The position numbers were made by a program, and so were the translations under genes. Under the pieces are notes generated by a model that worked only from the letters and a program-made list of their open reading frames with translations, was not told the DNA's origin and did not search any database. From Paenibacillus riograndensis SBR5 (GTDB lineage Bacteria; Bacillota; Bacilli; Paenibacillales; Paenibacillaceae), in assembly GCF_000981585.1 (NCBI RefSeq), contig NZ_LN831776.1, positions 3,703,187-3,767,186 of the forward strand: DNA of 64,000 nt, in the 5' to 3' direction. Positions 7,924 to 16,624 of the stretch are shown piece by piece; the stretch's first letter is position 1; each line of letters starts with the position of its first letter.

Positions 7924-8802
7924 TTACGACTTTTCCTCTTCTCCCGTCGCAATCGGGTTCCCCTCATAACTAATCCAATCGCTCCAGCTTCCCGGATACA
8001 GCCGCACATTCTTGTACCCGGCCTTTTCCAGCGCCAGTACATTCGGGCAGGCGGTTACACCGGAGCCACAATAGACGATAATCTCAGCATCCTTGTCCAG
8101 CCCCGCGAAGTGTTCCTGCAGCTGCTCGGCACTTTTGACGCTTCCATCTGTATTCTGCGTGTTTTTCCAGAAAAAGTTGACCGCACCGGGGATATGTCCG
8201 GCTTTCTTATCCAAGGTCTCTTCAAGACCCAGGTAGCGTTCATGTGCACGTGAATCGATCAGAACGGGAAGGGCAGAGGAGGAAGCCGGAACGGCCGCCG
8301 CCGCCGATAGTTCCGAAATCCGGCGAACCTCATTGACATCCGCCAGCATCTGCGGCTGTACCTTGGGCTCGAAGCTGCTAGGCACCCGTACCGGCTGATG
8401 ATCTGTGACCGGGAACTTCTCAGCCTTCCAGGCGCTGAAGCCGCCTTCCAGAATGAATACATTCTCATGCCCAAGGTAGCGCAGCAGCCACCAGAGCCGT
8501 GCTGCATTCATTCCGCTCTCGTCGTCATAAGCGACAATCCGGGAACCGTTCCCGATTCCGAGCTTTGCCAGGCGGGCAGCAAGCACCTGTGGGTCAGGGA
8601 GCGGGTGACGTCCGCCGTGTTCTCCCACCGGGCTTGACAAATCATGCTCCAGATCTAGATAAACGGCACCAGGGATATGCTCCTGTTCATAGCTCTCTCT
8701 TCCTGCTTCGGGTTTACCCAGTGTAAACCGGCAATCCACAATCGTCTGCTCCGGCTCATAGAGCCTGGCCAGCAGCCAGCGTTTGGTTACGGTAGCGTCC
8801 AT
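7924..8802 (-). CDS. Thiosulfate/3-mercaptopyruvate sulfurtransferase (tandem rhodanese)
   Basis: 292 residues from ATG 8802, preceded by AAGGAAGAAGGG; an upstream in-frame start at 8874 has no such site. Two rhodanese domains: the first (about 10-130) has YDDESGMNAARLWWLLRYLG and lacks a catalytic Cys, as usual; the second (about 165-285) has the active loop YCGSGVTAC with Cys245. The family moves sulfane sulfur from thiosulfate or 3-mercaptopyruvate to cyanide or thiols. The C-terminal SWSDWISYEGNPIATGEE is echoed by the relic at 5653. Single gene with its own terminator. Confidence 0.9.
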   Translation of the reverse strand: MDATVTKRWLLARLYEPEQTIVDCRFTLGKPEAGRESYEQEHIPGAVYLDLEHDLSSPVGEHGGRHPLPDPQVLAARLAKLGIGNGSRIVAYDDESGMNAARLWWLLRYLGHENVFILEGGFSAWKAEKFPVTDHQPVRVPSSFEPKVQPQMLADVNEVRRISELSAAAAVPASSSALPVLIDSRAHERYLGLEETLDKKAGHIPGAVNFFWKNTQNTDGSVKSAEQLQEHFAGLDKDAEIIVYCGSGVTACPNVLALEKAGYKNVRLYPGSWSDWISYEGNPIATGEEEKS

Positions 8803-8891
8803 AAGTATCCCTTCTTCCTTTGCTTTTATCAATATATGAAATTTATTATAGCGGAAAAATCGGAAGGCCCTCAAGAGATGCTCCGAATATT

Positions 8892-9593
8892 CTAATCCCG
8901 GTCCCTAAACTGAGCTTCAACGGCATCGGTTGCTGGCGGCAGCTGCATTCCTTGCTTCCAGATCAGAATAGGATTGTCATCCTTGGGGCCGTAATAGATG
9001 GCTTTAATCTGAGTGGAAGGGTCCGTATGGTTGGCATTTAATTGTTCGAGGTCGATCAATTCGTAGCTGTTGCCGAGCCCAAGCTCTGCATCTGTTTTGG
9101 TCTTAAAGACAGGCCGCATCGGAGTTATATAGAAGTTGCCGTTGCCTTCCGATTTACCGCTGATCTGATTCACCCGGTATCCATCGGTCAGCTTGACATG
9201 ATATGCGATCTTCCCGTCCTTAAGTAGGCTTACATCGGAAATTTTGATAACACTGGAGGGGACCTGTGTAATATTCCAGCGGAATAAGCCAACATACCCT
9301 AAACCGATAACACCGCATATGGTTGTGGCAAGAAGCAGGCCTCTGGCAAATGCCGCAGCTCTGGAACGGTGCCAATATCCTTTGAAGTTTGCAAGTGCGG
9401 TGCTTTCCTGTTTGTTCTTTTCGATGACCTCAAAAGGCAGGCGGCTGCTCTGCTGCAGCTTGTGCAGGTCGGCAGTACAATGCTCGCAGGTCGCTAAATG
9501 GGCCTCGATGGATTTTCTGGTATCTGCACTGCACACTTCATCATAGTATAGCGGCAGCAAATCCCTGACGATTTCGCAGGATAGTTTATTCAT
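8892..9593 (-). CDS. Anti-sigma factor with zinc-binding (HC2) domain
   Basis: 233 residues. The N-terminus has the zinc-binding anti-sigma pattern HLATCEHC (Hx3Cx2C) after CEIVRDLLPLYYDEVCSADT, then one membrane helix at about 84-103 (ARGLLLATTICGVIGLGYVG) and an outer C-terminal domain of about 120 residues. This is the RsiW-type plan: the cytoplasmic zinc domain holds the sigma factor, the outer part senses stress. Its start overlaps the stop of the sigma gene by four bases. Confidence 0.88.
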   Translation of the reverse strand: MNKLSCEIVRDLLPLYYDEVCSADTRKSIEAHLATCEHCTADLHKLQQSSRLPFEVIEKNKQESTALANFKGYWHRSRAAAFARGLLLATTICGVIGLGYVGLFRWNITQVPSSVIKISDVSLLKDGKIAYHVKLTDGYRVNQISGKSEGNGNFYITPMRPVFKTKTDAELGLGNSYELIDLEQLNANHTDPSTQIKAIYYGPKDDNPILIWKQGMQLPPATDAVEAQFRDRD

Positions 9594-10078
9594 CGGTTTT
9601 CCTCCATTAATAAATCTTGAATGATGTTTCGTGCGCGGTGAAAGGTAACTCTGGCCCAGCTTTCCGTTCTGCCAAAGACCTCACTGATATGGTCAAAGGA
9701 CAGCTCTCCGAATACCCTCAACGTAAAGACTTCCTTATAAGGCTCTTTCAGACCGTGCAGCAGCTTATGGATTCGCAGGGCTTCTGTTTTGTCAATCAGC
9801 TTTTGTTCCATCGAGAGGCTGTTTCCCTGCATTATTTCCTGCGGGTTGCCCAGATCGCGTTTTTGTTTGTCCATATACTTGAAGTAGGTGTTTTTGGCGA
9901 TTTGACACAGCCAGACGCTGATTTTACAATTGCCTTTGAACTGGTCGATATTTTTCACTGCTTTTACAAAGGTTTCTTGCGTAATCTCCTCGGCAATCTG
10001 TTGATCTCTGCTTAGAGACAACGCAAATAAGTATACATCCTGAAAATATTGCTCGTAGATTTGCTCTACATCGGCCAC
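9590..10078 (-). CDS. ECF RNA polymerase sigma factor
   Basis: 162 residues. Region 2 is clear (EQYFQDVYLFALSLSRDQQIAEEITQETFVKAVKNIDQFKG) and region 4 follows (LKEPYKEVFTLRVFGELSFDHISEVFGRTESWARVTFHRARNIIQ). Start ATG 10078 follows AAGGTGGTG. Co-transcribed and translationally coupled with its membrane anti-sigma factor, so it should be released by an envelope signal and probably transcribe its own operon. Confidence 0.92.
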   Translation of the reverse strand: MADVEQIYEQYFQDVYLFALSLSRDQQIAEEITQETFVKAVKNIDQFKGNCKISVWLCQIAKNTYFKYMDKQKRDLGNPQEIMQGNSLSMEQKLIDKTEALRIHKLLHGLKEPYKEVFTLRVFGELSFDHISEVFGRTESWARVTFHRARNIIQDLLMEENR

Positions 10079-10243
10079 ATGTTCACCACCTTACATATAT
10101 AAGACCCGGTTGAGGGAGATTCGTTACAAAAACAAATAACAGAGGGGCATAAGCCTACGGATACTATTGTAAGCCAGGTTTGGCCGGAGTGGAATGGAAC
10201 GCTGAGAAAGCGGAGCGGCGGCTGGAATAATACAACTTATTTT

Positions 10244-11161
10244 GTGGAAAATAGTGCCCATCGCGCCGTGCTGCGGATTTATGATACGCACAGGGACAGA
10301 GACAAGATCGAATTCGAGCACGCCGTGCTGCAAAAGCTGGGAAACCTGTCATTACCCTTTAAAGTTCCTGTACCGGTCTCAACCCCGGCTGGAGAAACCT
10401 TGGTTAAACTCAAGGATGCCGACGGTAAATTCGCCTGCTTGTTCCATTACATAGAAGGAGATTCACCTGCAGAGGAGGAGGCGGGCTATTTCGAATCCTT
10501 TGGCGAGACGGCAGGGTTCTTATCTGCTGTTCTGGCTGATCTAAGGCCCGGTCTGATTCCGGTGTACCGTCCCTATTACGAGCTCCGGCAGGCATATCCG
10601 CTATGTAGTGATGCAGCAATTCAGGAGCTGTGTCTGAATCCGCCCCGCCCTTTTTCCGGTCTTGCCCAAGAGCTGAAGCTGCTGTACGCAGCCTATGACC
10701 AAATCGCTGATTCTCTGGCAGGACTCAAGGAGCTTCCGCATCAACTGGTGCACGGTGATTTGAACGCATCGAATTTGCTGCTGGAGACTTCAGATCACCG
10801 GCAAGTAGCCGCGCTGCTTGATTTTGAATTCTGCACCTATGATGTGCGGGCTATGGAGCCTGCGGTTATTCTGTCCGGGCTGCTGGGCCAAGAAGAAAAG
10901 ACGACGGTCCGGGATTTCTGCCGTGGCTTCAGCCGCCGGGTCCGGCTCTCCGAAGCCGAAATCAACGCGGTCCCGGTGCTGATGCTGCTTAGAAAAGTTG
11001 ATGTGTTCCTCCATTTTGTCACCCGTTATCTGGAGGGCACGGATGAAGTACATGTGCTGCAAGAGCAAGTGAAGCTGCTGTCTGAAGATGTAAGTCAGCT
11101 GACTGCTCAAACATCAGCAGTGCTGGAGATCCTGAGCGGGGAGCAAGAGCAAGATTGCTGA
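10244..11161 (+). CDS. Aminoglycoside-phosphotransferase-like kinase (APH family), start unclear
   Basis: The protein kinase-like fold of PF01636 is seen: RAVLRIYDTHRDRDKIEFEHA (lysine/glutamate region), the catalytic loop HQLVHGDLNASNLLLE and the metal site LLDFEFCTYD. The only standard start is GTG 10244, but the frame stays coding upstream: WNGTLRKRSGGWNNTTYFVEN, the glycine-rich nucleotide loop, lies between about 10180 and 10243. No ATG, GTG or TTG exists in frame up to the stop at about 10101; an ATT at 10166 is the nearest rare start. Substrate is probably a small hydroxylated metabolite (homoserine-kinase-like) rather than a drug. Confidence 0.75.
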   Translation: MENSAHRAVLRIYDTHRDRDKIEFEHAVLQKLGNLSLPFKVPVPVSTPAGETLVKLKDADGKFACLFHYIEGDSPAEEEAGYFESFGETAGFLSAVLADLRPGLIPVYRPYYELRQAYPLCSDAAIQELCLNPPRPFSGLAQELKLLYAAYDQIADSLAGLKELPHQLVHGDLNASNLLLETSDHRQVAALLDFEFCTYDVRAMEPAVILSGLLGQEEKTTVRDFCRGFSRRVRLSEAEINAVPVLMLLRKVDVFLHFVTRYLEGTDEVHVLQEQVKLLSEDVSQLTAQTSAVLEILSGEQEQDC

Positions 11162-11210
11162 CGCGGATTCTTGCTTGAGCTCTGCCGGAAATTCTGTCCA
11201 AAAACAGCAA

Positions 11211-11251
11211 GGGCTGACCCAAGCAGCCATCTTATGGCTTCGGGTCAGCCC
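11211..11251 (-). terminator. Terminator of the small beta-rich protein gene
   Basis: GGGCTGACCC pairs with GGGTCAGCCC, with an inner AGCC/GGCT pair; the minus strand continues TTGCTGTTTTTGG. It may also serve the kinase gene converging from the left. Confidence 0.8.
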
Positions 11252-11264
11252 CCGGCAAGGCTGC

Positions 11265-11654
11265 TTAAACGGTAGTGATAGCTTTCCAGTCGCCAAACGG
11301 GAAGGTTTGTTCAGGCACAATAAAACCGTTAACGTCCCTGCCTGCGGCGTAAAGGGAGACATCACTTACAAACCCGGCTGCGCCGGGGGATGAAACGGTA
11401 ATCGTGTAATTCGCTACAGTAGTAGGAATAACAAGAGTAACCACCCCCCTCGGAGCTGCAATCGCAAACGTTGTTGTGAAATACAACGTTTCAACCAATC
11501 CTTCCGGACCAGCATCAGTAATGCTGTAAGCATTAACTACGATAGGTTCCAATCTTGCTGCGGTTGTGTTTGTAATGCGCAGCTGAACGAACGTAGAGAT
11601 CAATGCGAGTGTCGGGTCGAGATTGGAAACTGCACCGATTGTATAGATGGCCAT
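11265..11654 (-). CDS. Hypothetical small beta-strand-rich protein
   Basis: 129 residues from ATG 11654, directly after AGAAGGAGGTG. The sequence alternates hydrophobic and Thr/Val-rich strands (FVQLRITNTTAARLEPIVVN, GVVTLVIPTTVANYTITVSS), has no Cys, no signal peptide and few charges. This composition resembles small spore-coat or surface proteins; the protein at 17028 has a similar character but no clear sequence match. No family recognised. It has its own terminator. Confidence 0.65.
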   Translation of the reverse strand: MAIYTIGAVSNLDPTLALISTFVQLRITNTTAARLEPIVVNAYSITDAGPEGLVETLYFTTTFAIAAPRGVVTLVIPTTVANYTITVSSPGAAGFVSDVSLYAAGRDVNGFIVPEQTFPFGDWKAITTV

Positions 11655-11813
11655 AATGGCACCTCCTTCTCTTTTAGATAAGATAGTATATGCAAATTTG
11701 ATAGAGTGTACTGGATTACCGTCCTTAATTGATAGAAAAGGCAGTTTACCTGATGAATAATACCTCTCTGGAAGACAGTTCTGCACCTGGTCAGCAGATA
11801 TGGGAAAATGGGC

Positions 11814-11842
11814 TTTACAATTTCCATGATTCGGTGTACTAT
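11814..11842 (+). promoter_or_regulatory. Promoter of the ABC/GntR operon with overlapping inverted repeat
   Basis: TTTACA and TACTAT are 17 bases apart. GGTGT (11833) and ACACC (11852-11856) form an inverted repeat with a 14-base spacer that covers the -10 box, a good position for autorepression by the GntR-type gene in the operon. Confidence 0.6.
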
Positions 11843-11920
11843 TTAACTAACACACCAACACAATATTACACTCACTCTTTATTTTGACTGACATTCTTGA
11901 TTTCAATCCAGGAGGATGCT

Positions 11921-12892
11921 ATGAATCAGACCAAAGATCAACCGGAAGCTGCAGGTAACGGGAAGGCGCCGATTGTGCTGCAAATGCAAGGCGTAAGCAA
12001 GATCATCAAAGGGAAGGCCATTGTGAACGGACTGTCCTTTGACATTTGCAAGGGGGAAATTGTCGGGCTGCTGGGACCCAATGGAGCCGGGAAAACGACG
12101 ACCATCCGCATGATGACCGGCTTAATCCGGATGACGGAAGGGGATGTGCTTATTGAGGGGCACAGTATCCGTAACGACTTCAACAAGGCTATCGCTCATA
12201 TTGGTGCCATCATCGAGAATCCGGAGTTCTATTCACATATGACAGGCTATGACAACTTGAAGCAATACCAGCGGATGAGTGACGGTATTACGGATGCCAG
12301 GATTGATGAAGTTGTGCGGCTGGTTGGCCTGCAGGAGGCTATGAGCAAAAAGGTTAAAGCTTATTCCCTGGGGATGCGCCAGCGGCTTGGAATTGCCCAG
12401 GCACTGCTGCATGCGCCCAAGCTGCTGATTCTGGATGAGCCAACGAACGGGCTGGACCCTGCGGGAATCCGGGAGATGCGTGATTATATGCGGAGGATCG
12501 CAGAGGTGGAAGGGATCTCCATCCTGATTTCCAGTCATATGCTTGCAGAAATTGAGCAGATTTGCCACCGTGCAGTAGTCATTCAGAATGGCAAGCTGAT
12601 CGCCGTCACACCACTCGGAGAAGAAGTGCAAGCCGGAGGAGCGATCCCTCTGGCGATCAGGGTAGGGAAGCTTGAAGCTGCACTGGTTGTGATCCATAAA
12701 CAGCCTGAAGTGCAGATCATCCGCACGGATGAAGCTAACTCCGAAGTTCTTGTAAGCATGCCGGACGATCAAGTGCCTGAGCTCATAGCTGCATTCAGCG
12801 AGGCGGGAGTCAGGGTTTACCGCATTATGGAGAACAAGCAAAGTCTGGAAGAAGAATTCCTGAAATGGACTGGAGGGAACCGCATTGCGTAA
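11921..12892 (+). CDS. ABC transporter ATP-binding protein (BcrA/YtrB-like)
   Basis: 323 residues from ATG 11921 after AGGAGG; an earlier in-frame ATG lacks a site. Walker A GPNGAGKTT, signature YSLGMRQRLG, Walker B LLILDEP and switch His in SSHM are all intact. The C-terminal 100 residues are the extension usual for bacitracin-resistance type ATPases. It pairs with the membrane protein that follows, with an 8-base overlap. The family exports peptide antibiotics or responds to cell-wall stress; the substrate is not visible. Confidence 0.92.
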   Translation: MNQTKDQPEAAGNGKAPIVLQMQGVSKIIKGKAIVNGLSFDICKGEIVGLLGPNGAGKTTTIRMMTGLIRMTEGDVLIEGHSIRNDFNKAIAHIGAIIENPEFYSHMTGYDNLKQYQRMSDGITDARIDEVVRLVGLQEAMSKKVKAYSLGMRQRLGIAQALLHAPKLLILDEPTNGLDPAGIREMRDYMRRIAEVEGISILISSHMLAEIEQICHRAVVIQNGKLIAVTPLGEEVQAGGAIPLAIRVGKLEAALVVIHKQPEVQIIRTDEANSEVLVSMPDDQVPELIAAFSEAGVRVYRIMENKQSLEEEFLKWTGGNRIA

Positions 12893-13631
12893 GTTTAACT
12901 GCCTGGTGCTGAATGAGTGGCTTAAATTATCGAAGAAAAGCACCTTCTTCATCGCTTACGGGCTTATGATTGTAATGCCGCTTGTAATAGGATACGTGGT
13001 GCATTCTGTTGCGGGGGATATGTTTTCTTCCGGGCCGCAGTTTGCGGCAGAAATGCTGCTGCCGTCAGGTATCGGCCAGATCCTTAGTATTCTGGTCATT
13101 ATCGGGACAGCGGGAATTGTCGCCAAGGAATACAGCCAGGGAACCATTAAGTTCCTGCTGATCCGTGCCCGCAGCCGTACGGCCATTCTTGCCTCCAAAT
13201 TTGTGACCGTCCTCATGTATGCACTTAGCCTTACCCTTGTTGCAGCGGTGGTCGTATATGCTTCCGGTATGCTGTGGTTTGGAAATGGCGGAGGCGGCCT
13301 GGGAATTGGCGATATACTCACATCTGTGCTTTATAACAGCGTCTATATGGTTATGTTCGCGACACTGGCTTTTATGATGGGGATATTGACGACTTCTACC
13401 GGGGTCTCCATAGGGGTTTCGATGTTTGCCCTAATGATCAGCAATCTGGTCATTTTCAAGGATTTCTATAAATATGTTTTGTTTCCTAACTTGAATCTGG
13501 CTGCCTATGAAGGTGGCGGGGCACCGCTTCCGGGGATGACTCTGGGGTTCTCTATCCTCATGCTGGCTGTATATTTCTTACTGTTTCTTGTGACGGGATT
13601 TATGGTGTTCAGACGAAGGGACGTTGCCTGA
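12885..13631 (+). CDS. ABC-2 type permease
   Basis: 248 residues, six predicted membrane helices. The start is TTG 12885 with GGAGGG seven bases upstream, inside the end of the ATPase gene. The segment IVAKEYSQGTIKFLLIRARSR is the coupling-helix region shared by ABC-2 permeases of the BcrB/YtrC kind. Forms the exporter with the preceding ATPase. Confidence 0.88.
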   Translation: MRKFNCLVLNEWLKLSKKSTFFIAYGLMIVMPLVIGYVVHSVAGDMFSSGPQFAAEMLLPSGIGQILSILVIIGTAGIVAKEYSQGTIKFLLIRARSRTAILASKFVTVLMYALSLTLVAAVVVYASGMLWFGNGGGGLGIGDILTSVLYNSVYMVMFATLAFMMGILTTSTGVSIGVSMFALMISNLVIFKDFYKYVLFPNLNLAAYEGGGAPLPGMTLGFSILMLAVYFLLFLVTGFMVFRRRDVA

Positions 13632-14005
13632 TGACCATAGAATTTGACAATAATCAGCCGATTTACCTCCAGATCATGAATTATATGAAAGGGGAGATCG
13701 TGACGGGCAAGCTGAAGCCGGGCGACAAAATCCCCTCCGTACGTGAATTAGCCGCTGAATTGCAGATTAATCCGAATACGGTGCAAAGAACCTTTCAGGA
13801 ACTGGAGCGTGAGACAATCGTGGAAACCCGGCGCGGCATGGGCAGATATGTAACCGGCAATGAACAGACGATACTGACAATTAAAAAAGAGATGGCGCAG
13901 GATGTGCTGGACCGTTTTATCCGCGGCATGCAGGAGCTGGGTTTTCAGAGTGAGGAGATCCTGGCGGCTGTAGCTGAGAATATTGAAACAAGAACGAAAC
14001 CATAG
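13631..14005 (+). CDS. GntR-family regulator, YtrA subfamily
   Basis: 124 residues. The winged helix is complete: IYLQIMNYMKGEIVTGKLKPGDKIPSVRELAAELQINPNTVQRTFQELE. The short C-terminus is the dimer helix of the YtrA subfamily, which has no separate ligand domain. The start overlaps the permease stop by one base. In B. subtilis, YtrA represses its ABC operon and is relieved by cell-wall antibiotics; the inverted repeat at 11833-11856 is a plausible operator here. Confidence 0.9.
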   Translation: MTIEFDNNQPIYLQIMNYMKGEIVTGKLKPGDKIPSVRELAAELQINPNTVQRTFQELERETIVETRRGMGRYVTGNEQTILTIKKEMAQDVLDRFIRGMQELGFQSEEILAAVAENIETRTKP

Positions 14006-14018
14006 GGGGATTATCACG

Positions 14019-14720
14019 GTGGACAGGATACTTCAAGTACAGGATGTGACCAAAAAATACGGCTCCAAGCATGCGCTGCACGGGGTCTCCTTTGGACTCA
14101 GTGCCGGTAAAATCGTCGGTCTGCTCGGCAGCAACGGCAGCGGCAAAACTACGCTGATGAAGCTCATAGCCGGGCTGGCCCGGCCGACCTCGGGGAGGAT
14201 TTCGGTACTGGGCGTCCCGGTGGGCGAAGCGAGCAAGCCGCTGGTTTCATTTATGCCGGACCGCCCGTTAACCGAATCATGGATGAATGTGGGGGATGCC
14301 CTCAGATTCCAGCAGGATTTCTACCCTGACTTTGATCCCGGCAAAGCAAAACGGATGCTGGAATTCATGAAGCTTAGCGAGCGGGACAAAGTCCGTACAT
14401 TATCCAAGGGGATGGGGGAACGCCTGCAGCTGACGATGGCACTTTCGCGCCGGGCCAAATTATATATTATGGATGAGCCTATCGGTGGAGTTGACCCCGT
14501 TGCCCGGACCAAGATTCTTAACGCGCTGATGGAGTTCTATGAGGAAGACAGCACCATCCTGCTCTCCACGCATCTCGTAACCGACATCGAGCGGATTTTT
14601 GACGAAGTGATATTTATCAAAGAAGGGGAGCTTGTGCTGCATAGTGAAGTGGAGGATCTCCGGCTTCAGCACGGCAAAAGTGTCGATGAACTGTTCAGAG
14701 AGGTGTATGCGGAATGCTGA
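14019..14720 (+). CDS. ABC transporter ATP-binding protein (YtrB/YtrE-like)
   Basis: 233 residues from GTG 14019 with AGGGGG eight bases upstream; an ATG 36 bases earlier lies inside the regulator gene and has no site. Walker A GSNGSGKTT, signature LSKGMGERLQL, Walker B LYIMDEP and STHL are intact. Second ATPase of the operon, coupled to the permease that follows with a 7-base overlap. Confidence 0.9.
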   Translation: MDRILQVQDVTKKYGSKHALHGVSFGLSAGKIVGLLGSNGSGKTTLMKLIAGLARPTSGRISVLGVPVGEASKPLVSFMPDRPLTESWMNVGDALRFQQDFYPDFDPGKAKRMLEFMKLSERDKVRTLSKGMGERLQLTMALSRRAKLYIMDEPIGGVDPVARTKILNALMEFYEEDSTILLSTHLVTDIERIFDEVIFIKEGELVLHSEVEDLRLQHGKSVDELFREVYAEC

Positions 14721-15448
14721 AACTGATGAAATATGATTTGAAAAGCAAACGGGAGCGGATTCTTGCGATTTTTGTAATTATGCTTCTGGTCCAGGCAGGC
14801 ATATGGTTTACTAACAGCTCAATGGGGTCCGAGCTAATCACGCTCCATATCCTGACGTATGCCGGTTTCGGTTTTGCTCTGCTGCTCTTTGCTTTTTTCA
14901 GCTATTTCCGTTACTTAAGGTCTTATGCCAGACGGCTGCTGCCGGTCCCTACGGTCCAAAGTGTGCTCTCGCCGCTGCTGCTCTTCTGGGTTCTACTGCT
15001 GGCTGTTGTGGCCATTGCTGCGATTCATTTTGGCCTGTATGTTCTCGTGTACTCCACAGATATCCTCCCGGCGAATTTCTGGACGGTGGTATCATGGAGT
15101 GTGCTCAATCTCCTGTGGACTGCCGGCTTTGAACTTATTCTCCTGATGTTTGCCCTCACACTGGCTGCAAGCCTTCGGGTAAAAGGCACAGTTTGGATTG
15201 CCATTGCAGTTTTTATGGTGGTTGAGAACGGATTGTCCTTGTTAGAGAAGCAGTTCTGGGGATCCTATATATCTGCTTTGGATGACGTATTCCGCTTTGA
15301 GGTTTTTGATCCCTCGACCGTAAGCAGCGGGTTGAGACTGTACGGTACACCAACTGAATTTTTCTGGCCGTTCCTCTTCGAAGCCGTTATTGGAGCTGTA
15401 CTGGTTTATGTAATTTCACTGCTGATTCAAAAGAGAATCGAAAACTAA
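14714..15448 (+). CDS. ABC transporter permease, second of operon
   Basis: 244 residues with six hydrophobic segments and a charged N-terminus (MLKLMKYDLKSKRER). The start ATG lies inside the end of the ATPase gene. No ABC-2 motif stands out, but size, helices and position fit the permease of a YtrC/D-like pair. Last gene of the operon. No strong terminator follows before the converging PilZ gene. Confidence 0.85.
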   Translation: MLKLMKYDLKSKRERILAIFVIMLLVQAGIWFTNSSMGSELITLHILTYAGFGFALLLFAFFSYFRYLRSYARRLLPVPTVQSVLSPLLLFWVLLLAVVAIAAIHFGLYVLVYSTDILPANFWTVVSWSVLNLLWTAGFELILLMFALTLAASLRVKGTVWIAIAVFMVVENGLSLLEKQFWGSYISALDDVFRFEVFDPSTVSSGLRLYGTPTEFFWPFLFEAVIGAVLVYVISLLIQKRIEN

Positions 15449-15524
15449 CCCTGCTGCAGAACCACAGGACGGGCGCATCACAAAAAGACGTCCTCCTGGG
15501 AGGGCATCTATAATGACGGACGTA

Positions 15525-15905
15525 TTATAATCCTTGTGCTCTGCGCGTGTTCGTCCAGATCTCAAGCTCCCTGAGCAGTTGTTCTTCTTCGGCTTCCTGC
15601 AAATCCAGGCGGATTCCATACTGGAACTGGCCCAGCCCAAACATCCAGCCCCAGCGCACACTGCCTTCGAACTGCAGCTTGTCTTCCGCCAGCTGGAAAT
15701 GAATAATCAGCTTCGTATCCCCGGCGGTAAAGCGGAGGTTCAGCGAGGTGCGCACCTTGCAGCCTGAACGGCTGAGGTCAAGCAGTACGCCTTCTGTTAA
15801 TTTTCCGGCACCCGGACCGGAATTGCCCGCAGGAAGCTCAAGCCAGCATTCTATGGGCTGGTTCATCACATATCGGAATGGTTCTTTTCTACTGGAGTCG
15901 TCCAT
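15525..15905 (-). CDS. PilZ domain protein (c-di-GMP receptor type)
   Basis: 126 residues from ATG 15905 after GGAGG; an upstream GTG at 15947 is less likely. EPFRYVMNQPIECWLEL followed by GVLLDLSRSGCKVRT matches the PilZ core, whose c-di-GMP site is RxxxR ... D/NxSxxG. The first Arg pair is weakened here (RKEPFRY), the DLSRSG part is good. Single-domain PilZ proteins bind c-di-GMP and tune motility or matrix production. Unlinked to neighbours. Confidence 0.75.
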   Translation of the reverse strand: MDDSSRKEPFRYVMNQPIECWLELPAGNSGPGAGKLTEGVLLDLSRSGCKVRTSLNLRFTAGDTKLIIHFQLAEDKLQFEGSVRWGWMFGLGQFQYGIRLDLQEAEEEQLLRELEIWTNTRRAQGL

Positions 15906-16098
15906 TTCTACCTCCGCTGTTTTTTTGCTATTATAATCGAACTGCACTGATCAGGGCAATCTACTAAAGTGCTATTTTTGAAAAGAAAAGATTTAAAGGT
16001 TCACCGGTTGTTGAACATTTATAATGAAGAAAGCCATTTCCAAAATCACAATGATGCATACTGTATAACCTTGCGGGTGACCGCAGATTCTAAAATAA

Positions 16099-16164
16099 AA
16101 AATAAACCTTTCTCATAGGACTGGAGTGCTATTCAGCCAGATATGAAGAAAGGTTTTATTTTTT
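16099..16164. terminator. Long hairpin between AT-rich arms
   Basis: AAATAAACCTTTCT pairs with AGAAAGGTTTTATTT, with A- and T-runs on both sides, so it can stop transcription in both directions. It lies downstream of the 41-residue minus-strand gene. Confidence 0.7.
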
Positions 16165-16200
16165 CTGCTGTAAGCTGTAGCTGTTTGGCATATTTAAGGA

Positions 16201-16326
16201 TCAACGCCATCTTTTACGCGGTTTGGACCAGCGTTTTATCCACAGATAACCTTCGTCATCACGAAAAAATTTGATCCCTATCCAGCTTAGAGGTGTCCAC
16301 AACTCTTTGAAATAATATGATGGCAT
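16201..16326 (-). CDS. Hypothetical 41-residue Trp- and Arg-rich protein
   Basis: ATG 16326 is preceded by AGGAGGG at 16338-16344, an excellent ribosome site, 11 bases upstream. The product starts MPSYYFKELWTPLSWIGIKF and ends KRWSKPRKRW; it has five Trp and a strongly basic tail. The terminator-like hairpin at 16099-16164 lies downstream. Not recognised. The isolated gene with its own signals in an otherwise empty 700-base gap supports a real small protein; its amphipathic, basic nature suggests membrane contact. Confidence 0.55.
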   Translation of the reverse strand: MPSYYFKELWTPLSWIGIKFFRDDEGYLWIKRWSKPRKRWR

Positions 16327-16624
16327 AGGATATTAGACCCTCCTAAGTAGTTATTTATAACTAGGATACGGTAAAAATATGAAAATCACAAGTTTTCTTT
16401 GCTTAATATTCCCAAAACGCTTTAAGCCAGCAATATTCTATTAAGAAAACCAAGTCCATAGGGGGCAGCACAGGCAGAATAGGAGAATGCGAATTCTATA
16501 TAGAGAACTGATCACTCTGAATTGATCCGGGAAGGCGTCCCATGGAACCGCAGGCTGTACAGCAGGGTCATCGGAGCAGGGGGTGCGGATGCTTCTTTGC
16601 ATCTAAAAAGGAGGTGTGATGAGC

